This document shows positions 1 to 5,023 of a DNA stretch of 5,772 nucleotides, in pieces. The notes beneath the pieces are model-generated. The model was not told where the DNA came from and made no database searches. It saw only the letters and a program-made list of their open reading frames with translations. The stretch is taken from positions 1-5,772 of the forward strand of contig PWYO01000226.1 in the NCBI GenBank assembly GCA_003567835.1, written 5' to 3'. The position numbers were made by a program, and so were the translations under genes. Origin of the DNA: Actinomycetota bacterium (GTDB lineage Bacteria > Actinomycetota > Humimicrobiia > Humimicrobiales > Humimicrobiaceae). Position 1 is the first letter of the stretch. Every line of letters begins with the position of its first letter.

Positions 1-129
1 ATTAAAGGATTTTCTACTAAGAAGAAAACTATCCAGTTCCTCTATCGTAAATACAGCATGTTGGGAAAAGAACTCATTAAATCCTGATTGTTTAAATATT
101 TGATTATCTTCCGACATAGTATTAATCAT
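1..129 (-). CDS. N-terminal fragment of an unidentified protein (possibly AbiEi-like), runs off the window
   Basis: Reading leftward, an open frame of 43 codons begins at ATG 129 (alternative ATG at 117) and continues past base 1 without a stop. The N-terminus contains the stretch FFSQHAVFTIEELDSFLL. The pattern 'hydrophobic, H-x-V-F-T-x-E-E-L' is what I remember from the N-terminal winged-helix segment of AbiEi-type (type IV antitoxin) proteins, so that is my best guess. Only about 40 residues are visible, so the family is an inference. Neither ATG has a recognisable Shine-Dalgarno sequence, which weakens the start choice. The start lies next to an inverted repeat carrying -35-like hexamers (151-170). 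The neighbouring DNA to the right is degraded mobile-element sequence, so this gene could be accessory or itself a remnant. Confidence 0.45.
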   Translation of the reverse strand, partial: MINTMSEDNQIFKQSGFNEFFSQHAVFTIEELDSFLLSRKSFN

Positions 130-171
130 ATTAATACTATAAAGATATAATGTCAAAATTTACTTTGACAA
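128..171 (-). promoter_or_regulatory. candidate promoter for the leftward gene
   Basis: On the minus strand a TTGTCA hexamer (171-166) lies 16 nt from TATATC (149-144). A second TTGACA (156-151) lies 17 nt from TAATAT (133-128). The second pair would place the transcript start almost on the ATG, so the first is more plausible. The matches are imperfect and AT-rich DNA gives such pairs by chance. Confidence 0.3.
151..170. repeat. 7-bp inverted repeat TGTCAAA-N6-TTTGACA
   Basis: TGTCAAA (151-157) and TTTGACA (164-170) are perfect inverted copies separated by six bases. Each arm contains a TTGACA-like -35 hexamer pointing outward, one per strand. The element sits 22 nt upstream of the leftward start codon and could be an operator or a pair of back-to-back -35 elements. 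There is no clear gene to the right for a rightward promoter to serve. Confidence 0.4.
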
Positions 172-333
172 ATTAAATAGATAGTACCAATATGTTTACG
201 ACTTCATCGCGGATTGATCAAATATTTCATAAATTCTAAGTTACTGATTATTCTAACAGAGTATAGGTGGGTTTTTAAAATAGCTTTATCAATTTTAATA
301 AGTTTTGACAAAATTGTGATTTTTCACCAACTA
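172..333. other. AT-rich stretch without a supported gene
   Basis: No convincing coding region is visible here. A long open frame on the plus strand from a TTG at 214 passes through, but it has no ribosome binding site and its first 80 or so residues resemble no family I know. It is open mainly because of the base composition. Bases 301-333 are faintly similar to the IS repeat units that follow (shared GATTTTTC core), so the IS end may start here rather than at 334. Confidence 0.5.
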
Positions 334-408
334 TGTATCACTGGAAAAGGATTTTTCCAGGTTCATTGTATCACCTGGAAAGATTTTTTTTCACCATCAT
401 TGTACCAT
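334..408 (+). repeat. direct repeats of an IS21-family left terminus
   Basis: Three units start with TGTATCAC (334), TGTATCAC (367) and TGTACCAT (401), spaced 33 and 34 bases apart. The first two continue with near-identical CTGGAAA and a T-rich core. IS21-family elements are known to carry several repeated transposase-binding blocks at their ends, beginning with TG, just upstream of istA. The transposase-like start at 458 fits this layout. The exact outer end of the element is not certain and no target duplication can be identified, because the other end is missing. Confidence 0.65.
354..391 (+). terminator. Rho-independent-like hairpin inside the IS end
   Basis: A perfect 9-bp stem, TTTCCAGGT (354-362) with ACCTGGAAA (373-381), encloses a 10-base loop. 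It is followed by GA and a run of eight T (384-391). This is the form of an intrinsic terminator on the plus strand. An alternative overlapping hairpin, CTGGAAAA (341-348) with TTTTCCAG (353-360), could compete with it. In an IS end it would block transcription entering the transposase from outside. Confidence 0.5.
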
Positions 409-457
409 CCCATATTAATAAAGCTTTATAATGCTTTCAAAAAACTGGAGACAGGAT

Positions 458-655
458 ATGGCATATCGGGAGGTACACATGACAGAGATAAAGGAATGCT
501 TCTAAGGATACAAAGAGGAGAATCGATAAGAAGTGTTTCAAGGACACTTGGTATCCACAGAGAAACCATAAATAAATACATGAGCGCATGTTTCAAACTT
601 GGAGTAGATCCCGGGAGAGGACGCCATAACCGGTTCTCTAGAGACTATTGGCTCT
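458..655 (+). pseudogene. IS21-family transposase (IstA-type) N-terminal remnant, frameshifted and truncated
   Basis: ATG at 458 is preceded by GGAG (447-450) at 7-nt spacing and begins MAYREVHMTEIKE, the characteristic opening of many IS21-family transposases. The frame hits TAA at 503-505. The reading continues one frame over (from about 499) as a helix-turn-helix segment, RGESIRSVSRTLGIHRETIN, followed by NKYM and GVDPG. A one-base deletion between about 496 and 502 explains this. A second shift near 619 may also be present, because DAITGSLETIG reads plausibly in another frame. Nothing recognisable remains after about 655: the DDE catalytic domain and the IstB ATPase are absent. A normal IstA is several hundred residues, so this is a dead fragment. 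The repeats upstream belong to the same element. Family assignment is by remembered sequence pattern, not a search. Confidence 0.75.
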
Positions 656-659
656 TTTT

Positions 660-1346
660 TTATGCACAAACAGGCTCTATAAAACTATATTTGCTATCTT
701 TGGCATAGATATATTCGTGTTTATAATAAAGATCATTTGAAACTATATGTTTGACACTGCTTCTTGTCCATTTATTTTCATACACTTTGTTGTATTTTTT
801 AGATCTTTTAATTCTATTATATTTTCCAAACCTAGTTGGAAAATTTGCAGAATTTAACCTGTCTGCTATTTTATAGCAAGAAAGCCCTTCATGAGCCAAC
901 CAGCTAAATATATGTTTTACTACCTTTGCTTCTTCTTTATCAATAACAAGCCTACCGTCATTATCCAATTTGTAACCATATGCAATATTGTTCCCCTCAA
1001 GGGGTAGCTTACCCTGTTTAGCTTTTTGATATTTCCCCCTAGCTGATCTTTTTGCAATAATTCTTAACTCCCTTTTGCTAAATATTCCCTGGATATCAGA
1101 TATAAAATCATCATCTTCATTTTCTAAATCCAGGGTTGAATTCTGAAAAATTAATTTAATTTTTTGGTCTTTAAACAATTCTTTTATGATTTGAAGGTCT
1201 TTTACGCTCCTTGATAGTCTATCATGGTCAACCACTAGCACTTTGTCATAAGTGCTTTCCCTGCAATTATTAAGCAGTTTTTTTATTCCTGGTCTAGCTT
1301 CAATTGTTTCACCGGAAATACCAAGATCTTGGTATAAATCATAATC
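660..1346 (-). pseudogene. serine recombinase (resolvase/invertase plus recombinase domain), truncated at both ends
   Basis: The open frame (228 codons before TAA at 662-660) starts immediately after an in-frame TGA (1349-1347). It has no usable start codon until GTG at 1241, which lies inside the resolvase fold. Residues 5-19 (YQDLGISGETIEARP) and DRLSR at 42-46 are hallmarks of the serine recombinase catalytic domain. Residues 92-106 (around RELRIIAKRSARGKY) match the long helix that follows it. AYGYKLDNDGRLVID with KIADRLNSANFPTR (122-173) is the DNA-binding 'recombinase' domain. The first 50 or so residues, with the nucleophilic serine and its RVSTxEQ-type motif, are missing. The C-terminus stops soon after NDLYY, where large serine integrases usually continue for 100-250 residues. 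It is therefore almost certainly inactive. It probably once served a transposon or prophage and is convergent with the IS21 remnant. Confidence 0.85.
1318..1335. repeat. 18-bp perfect palindrome
   Basis: ATACCAAGATCTTGGTAT reads the same on both strands. It lies inside the recombinase remnant, where it encodes the conserved YQDLGI segment, so it may only be a consequence of codon choice. An 18-bp perfect palindrome is nevertheless uncommon by chance. Confidence 0.5.
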
Positions 1347-1414
1347 TCAATCATTTTTAATACATATCTTATTGAAAATTTACATTTTTTTAGCACAAAA
1401 TCAGCAAATTATTG

Positions 1415-1446
1415 TTGACAACGAATAAGACAATTGATAATATAAT
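1415..1446 (+). promoter_or_regulatory. sigma-A-type promoter of the regulator-exporter operon
   Basis: A consensus -35 TTGACA (1415-1420) is followed after 17 nt by TAATAT (1438-1443). It overlaps a perfect TATAAT (1441-1446), which is 20 nt from the -35. Transcription should begin around 1450-1453, just before or at the palindromic operator. It is the only strong promoter upstream of the three-gene operon. Confidence 0.7.
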
Positions 1447-1454
1447 TTGTAGTA

Positions 1455-1471
1455 AAACCGACCGTCGGTTT
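1455..1471. promoter_or_regulatory. palindromic operator of the TetR-family regulator
   Basis: AAACCGAC (1455-1462) and GTCGGTTT (1464-1471) are perfect inverted copies around one central C. The G+C-rich core stands out in very AT-rich DNA. The element lies right after the -10 and about 35 nt before the regulator start. Its size and ACCGAC/GTCGGT half-sites are typical of TetR-family operators, so binding there would block transcription initiation. The link to the adjacent gene is inferred from position. Confidence 0.75.
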
Positions 1472-1505
1472 GTTATTAAAAGAATTAATAGGACAGGAGA
1501 ACCCA

Positions 1506-2243
1506 ATGCACAAAAAGTTCCCACCGCATGAACGGAAGGCCCAGATCATACAGATTGCGCTACAGCTTTTTGCCGTAAAAGGTTATAACGACACTACGGT
1601 GAACGATATTATTGATAAGGCAAAAATTTCCAAGGGAGGTTTCTATTATCATTATAATTCCAAGAAAGACCTGGTCGAAGATATTGTCTGGATGCTTATC
1701 GGTGATATGAAAACCATAATTGAACAGATAGATAAGCGTGACGATCTTACTGCTTTGGAAAAAGCTAACGAATATATCAAAAGTATCACTGTTTACAAAA
1801 CTGATAAAATTGTTGAGACCGTCGCTTTACTGTCCGAACTTTATTCAGGGGATAAAAATATTCAGCTTGAAAAAAAGTTTTATGATTTTGCCCGAAAACA
1901 TTTGGCCCCAGTTAAGAAAAAGATCATCCTTCAAGGGATCGAAGAGGGTACTTTCAAAACTGAATTTCCTGAAGAGGCAGCTGAGACTTATGTCAAGCTC
2001 TTTATTATGCAGCAGCAGGAGATAACTGACCTTTTCTACAAGTGTCTGGTGCAGAAGGACAAAAAGATTATGGAGATAATAAAGAGGAAATATATGTTTT
2101 TTCAAAATTTGCTGGAGGATACTCTGGGGCTGGATAAGGGTTCCTTGGTTGCTGTAGAGGCGATGGCCACAACTGCTGGAAGAATGTGTAAAAAAATTAT
2201 GGGATCGAAGGATTTTGGACCAAACAAAAATGGCAATCTTTAA
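1506..2243 (+). CDS. TetR/AcrR-family transcriptional regulator
   Basis: A 245-residue, probably dimeric, cytoplasmic DNA-binding repressor. ATG 1506 is chosen because AGGAGA (1495-1500) sits 5 nt upstream. A longer frame from TTG 1470 would begin inside the operator and has no ribosome binding site. Residues 13-59 form the TetR N-terminal domain: IIQIALQLFAVKGYNDTTV, then the helix-turn-helix with ISKGGFYYHYNSKKDL at 41-56, which is very close to the family consensus. The rest is helical and variable, as expected of the ligand-binding part, so the inducer cannot be predicted. The protein is somewhat longer than the usual 190-220 residues because of a tail from about 209 to 245. It is first in an operon with an ABC exporter and follows a palindromic operator. 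Autorepression together with repression of the pump is the likely role; ligand release would switch the pump on. Confidence 0.93.
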   Translation: MHKKFPPHERKAQIIQIALQLFAVKGYNDTTVNDIIDKAKISKGGFYYHYNSKKDLVEDIVWMLIGDMKTIIEQIDKRDDLTALEKANEYIKSITVYKTDKIVETVALLSELYSGDKNIQLEKKFYDFARKHLAPVKKKIILQGIEEGTFKTEFPEEAAETYVKLFIMQQQEITDLFYKCLVQKDKKIMEIIKRKYMFFQNLLEDTLGLDKGSLVAVEAMATTAGRMCKKIMGSKDFGPNKNGNL

Positions 2244-2253
2244 AGGGGATATT

Positions 2254-2271
2254 ATGAAATGGTTTAGCTAA
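2254..2271 (+). other. five-codon mini-ORF with ribosome binding site between regulator and ATPase genes
   Basis: Directly after the regulator stop, AAAGGGGA (2242-2249) precedes ATG 2254 at 4-nt spacing. The frame reads MKWFS and ends at TAA 2269-2271. It could be a leader peptide that keeps ribosomes on the messenger between the two genes, the debris of a lost start, or chance. No attenuator hairpin is seen in the 83-nt gap, so a regulatory role is speculative. Confidence 0.2.
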
Positions 2272-2326
2272 TCGCTTTTTACAATAGGCACATTTAAAAA
2301 AGAAATATTACACAAGAGAGGGGGAA

Positions 2327-3247
2327 ATGATGATTGTTATAAAAATTAATAATCTAGTTAAGTTTTACGGGAAATTTAAGGCCCTTGACGGAGTTGATAT
2401 GGAAGTTGCAGAGGGAAAGATTTTGGGCTTTATTGGGCCCAATGGTGCAGGTAAAACCACTACTATTCGGATCCTTTTGGGGCTTCTCCGCAAAAATGGA
2501 GGCACAGCAAATATATTTGGTAAAGATGCCTGGACTTATGCCGCGGACCTTCACCGGTCTATGGCATATGTACCGGATGTAGTCAATCTATGGCCTACTC
2601 TTACAGGCGGCGAAGTGATCGACCTGCTTGGCAAACTGCGTGGCAGTATCAATCACCAGCGGCGTGCTGAAATGCTAAAACGCTTTGAACTTGACCCAAC
2701 TAAAAAGTGCGGCACCTACTCCAGGGGCAACCGCCAGAAGGTTGCGCTGGTATCAGCACTGTCTTCTGAAGCTGAACTGTTTATTTTTGACGAACCCACA
2801 ACAGGGCTGGACCCTCTGATGGAAGCAGTGTTTAAGGAATGCATCCTAGAGCTTAAACGAGTAGGGAAAACGGTTTTGTTGTCTAGTCACACTCTTTCTG
2901 TCGTGGAAAAACTGTGTGACCAGGTTAGCATCATCAAAAAAGGGAAAATAGTGGAATCGGGAAGCCTGGATGAACTTCGTCATCTAACCCGTACATCCAT
3001 ATCCGTAGAAACGGATGAGCCAATCATTGGATTAGAAGAGATTAAAGGTGTCCATGACCTTTCTATGGATGAGACCAGTGCCCGCTTCCAGGTGGAAAGT
3101 GACAATCTTCACGGGGTGTTAGACCACCTGGCACAGTTTGGGTTCAAGTCGCTGGTGAGCAGGCCTCCCACCTTGGAAGAGCTTTTCATGCACCATTACG
3201 GCGAGATGCTTGAACAGGGCTGCAAAGGACAGAAAGGGGGGGATTGA
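2327..3247 (+). CDS. ABC transporter ATP-binding protein (DrrA-like exporter ATPase)
   Basis: A cytoplasmic ATPase of 306 residues that would power the membrane protein encoded next. In order: Walker A GPNGAGKTT (37-45); a Q-loop position occupied by Asp in AYVPD (80-84); an atypical signature YSRGNRQK (131-138) where LSGGQ is usual; Walker B LFIFDEPT (151-158); D-loop GLD (160-162); H-loop His188. ATP-hydrolysis residues are present, so it should be active. After about residue 220 comes the extra C-terminal segment typical of drug and antibiotic exporter ATPases of the DrrA/CcmA type. The ribosome binding site GAGAGGGGG (2316-2324) serves either of two adjacent ATGs, 2327 or 2330; the second is at least as well spaced. 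The gene lies 83 nt after the regulator with no terminator or strong promoter between, and ends 2 nt before the permease start, so translation of the pair is probably coupled. Confidence 0.93.
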   Translation: MMIVIKINNLVKFYGKFKALDGVDMEVAEGKILGFIGPNGAGKTTTIRILLGLLRKNGGTANIFGKDAWTYAADLHRSMAYVPDVVNLWPTLTGGEVIDLLGKLRGSINHQRRAEMLKRFELDPTKKCGTYSRGNRQKVALVSALSSEAELFIFDEPTTGLDPLMEAVFKECILELKRVGKTVLLSSHTLSVVEKLCDQVSIIKKGKIVESGSLDELRHLTRTSISVETDEPIIGLEEIKGVHDLSMDETSARFQVESDNLHGVLDHLAQFGFKSLVSRPPTLEELFMHHYGEMLEQGCKGQKGGD

Positions 3248-3249
3248 AT

Positions 3250-4854
3250 ATGAGAGCTTATACGGGAACATTCACTCTCGCAATACTGGCACTTAAGCGT
3301 GACCGAATCAGATTGGTGTCATGGATAATGGGCATAGCGATCCTGCTGGGATTCATGGTCGCCGCATTTGGTGAAATGCTGGCAACTGAACAGGACATAA
3401 TCAATATGGCCATCGCGCACGGCAGCAATCCGGCCATGCGGGTCTTTCTGGGGCCGATTTCCGGTGTCAGCCTTGGCGGTTTTATGATGTTTAGAATTTC
3501 CACAATGTTTGCAGTGATGATTGCTTTCTTCGGTATTCTGACTGTTACACGGCATACCAGGCATAATGAAGAGACCGGGTGTGAAGAACTGACAGGCTCC
3601 ACCGTGGTAGGGCGTCATGCCAGCCTTTTGGGGGCGCTTATGGTAACAACAGCCGGGAATATTCTGTTGGCTGTTCTTCTTGCCCTCGCTTTCATCGTAA
3701 ACGGCCATCCTGCAGAAGGTTCTTTTGCCGCCGGAGCCGCCCTGGGAGCTGTAGGCGTCGCCTTTGCCGGTGTAGCGGCGATAACCGCCCAGCTGGCGGA
3801 AACCACCCGCGGTGCCAACGTTTTGGCAGGTCTGGTTATGGGTGCCGCATTTTTGGTTAGCGGAGTAGGAAATATGCTTGGCCATTTCGATGCAGCCACC
3901 ATCGAGATTACAAGTGCATGGCCAGTGTGGCTGTCTCCCTTTGGGTGGTATCAGCAGATGCATTCATTTTATCAGAATAACTGGTGGATCATTTTACTCT
4001 TTTTAGCCTTTTTTGCCATCTGTGTTAAAGCGGCGCTTATGCTCAACAGCCGCAGGGATGTGGGGATGGGTATGATTCCGGCGCGAAGAGGTCCCGCTAC
4101 CGCGGCTAAAAGCCTATTAAGCCCCCTGGGGCTGGCTTGGAGGATGCATTATAAACTTTTCATTACCTGGTTTATTGCGGTGCTGGTTGTCGGGGCTATT
4201 CTTGGCGGTGCCACCACTGAGCTAATAGAAAGAATGAGAGGTATGGAAATGGCGGAAATCTTAGGTGATATTTTCGCTATGAGCGAAACATTCACTATGG
4301 CCCTGGTGGCAATCCTGGGGCCGTTTATGGTTTTCTATACCGTGCAGGGCTTTTTGAGGATGCTCTCAGAGGAGTCAGAGGGCTTAGCAGAACCTGTCCT
4401 GGCCACAGCCGTAACCCGCCTAAAATGGATCCTGAGCCATATTACGTGTTTTGTTGCAGGGACGTTAGCAGTCCTTTTGGCATTGGGGCTTGGGGCTTCT
4501 GTTTCATCCATTATTGACCCGGATATCCGGGTGTTTAAACTGCTTGAAGCGGCAATGATCCAGGCGCCGTCTATTTTGGTTCTGGCAGGGTTTTCGATCA
4601 TGATATATGGCTTAGGTCTACGCTGGAGCGGGATATTGGTATGGGCAGCCCTTATAATCAGCATGCTGACAGGACCCTTTTTTGGTCCTGCCCTAGATCT
4701 CCCGCAGTGGGTGCAGAATATTTCACCTTTCACTCATACGCCGTCCGTGACGGAGCCAATAACTGCGGCTCCAATCATTTTATTACTCTTGATTGCAGCG
4801 GTATTTACATTGGTGGGTTTGGTATCTTTCTGTCGCCGTGACATCAGAGGGTGA
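3250..4854 (+). CDS. ABC exporter permease, 12 transmembrane segments, COG3559/TnrB3-like
   Basis: A 534-residue integral membrane protein. ATG 3250 has a seven-G purine tract (3236-3242) at 7-nt spacing. An in-frame TTG at 3244 overlapping the previous stop is spaced too closely to it. Hydrophobic segments lie at about 24-41, 77-100, 127-151, 160-181, 191-209, 245-264, 303-320, 349-366, 396-420, 438-457, 461-478 and 506-526. The two halves are homologous: HNEETGCEEL (105-114) corresponds to LSEESEGLAEP (372-382), each before a long hydrophobic helix. SPF...RRDVG ends half one and SPF...RRDIRG ends half two. This fused two-in-one permease with a separate ATPase is typical of the 'putative exporter of polyketide antibiotics' group, so a single chain with two ATPase copies is expected. 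The substrate is unknown; efflux of a toxic hydrophobic compound or peptide is likely. Its base composition is richer in G+C than the flanks. Confidence 0.88.
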   Translation: MRAYTGTFTLAILALKRDRIRLVSWIMGIAILLGFMVAAFGEMLATEQDIINMAIAHGSNPAMRVFLGPISGVSLGGFMMFRISTMFAVMIAFFGILTVTRHTRHNEETGCEELTGSTVVGRHASLLGALMVTTAGNILLAVLLALAFIVNGHPAEGSFAAGAALGAVGVAFAGVAAITAQLAETTRGANVLAGLVMGAAFLVSGVGNMLGHFDAATIEITSAWPVWLSPFGWYQQMHSFYQNNWWIILLFLAFFAICVKAALMLNSRRDVGMGMIPARRGPATAAKSLLSPLGLAWRMHYKLFITWFIAVLVVGAILGGATTELIERMRGMEMAEILGDIFAMSETFTMALVAILGPFMVFYTVQGFLRMLSEESEGLAEPVLATAVTRLKWILSHITCFVAGTLAVLLALGLGASVSSIIDPDIRVFKLLEAAMIQAPSILVLAGFSIMIYGLGLRWSGILVWAALIISMLTGPFFGPALDLPQWVQNISPFTHTPSVTEPITAAPIILLLLIAAVFTLVGLVSFCRRDIRG

Positions 4855-4956
4855 GGGCATAGTTCTGGGCACTCGTGAATGGGAAGGGGTCGATCGTATG
4901 GTGGAAAATGAAAATGAGAAACCTGCATAATTGGGCGCAGGACCACAGGACACATT

Positions 4957-5023
4957 ACCATGTTGGTGCTAAAATATCGACACCATTAATAAACATCAAT
5001 GGTTGGTGTGCATAATGCATAAT
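4957..5023. repeat. cluster of short inverted and tandem repeats before the methyltransferase gene
   Basis: ACCA (4957-4960) and TGGT (4964-4967) form a tight small hairpin. ACACCA (4980-4985) pairs with TGGTGT (5004-5009), or alternatively CCATT (4983-4987) with AATGG (4998-5002). TTGGTG occurs twice (4963-4968, 5003-5008). TGCATAA is repeated in tandem (5009-5015, 5016-5022) across the start codon. No T-run follows, so this is not a good terminator. An operator or a structured leader is possible. Confidence 0.35.

Noticed and set aside
214..457. Plus-strand open frame from TTG 214 read as the start of a 164-residue protein
   Set aside because: The first 80 or so residues show no family signature and no ribosome binding site, and they cross the IS terminal repeats and hairpin. 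Only the part after about 499 is transposase, whose true start is ATG 458 in another frame.
1845..2105. Minus-strand open frame opposite the TetR-family gene
   Set aside because: Lies entirely within a well-supported gene and shows no start signal or known motif.
2278..2306. Possible second promoter before the ATPase gene (TTTACA with AT-rich -10)
   Set aside because: The hexamer at 17-nt spacing (AGAAAT) is a poor -10, and operon transcription from the promoter at 1415 explains the gene.
3319..3963. Long minus-strand open frame (214 codons) opposite the permease
   Set aside because: It is a shadow of the G+C-rich permease gene: Cys/His/Gly-rich, low-complexity-like, no ribosome binding site and no recognisable domain.
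4335..4733. Minus-strand open frame of 132 codons opposite the permease
   Set aside because: Antisense shadow of a clearly real membrane-protein gene with no independent coding evidence.
4898..4930. Ten-codon frame starting MVENEN after the permease
   Set aside because: Preceded by AAGGGG at 9 nt, but too short and without any recognisable feature; likely chance.
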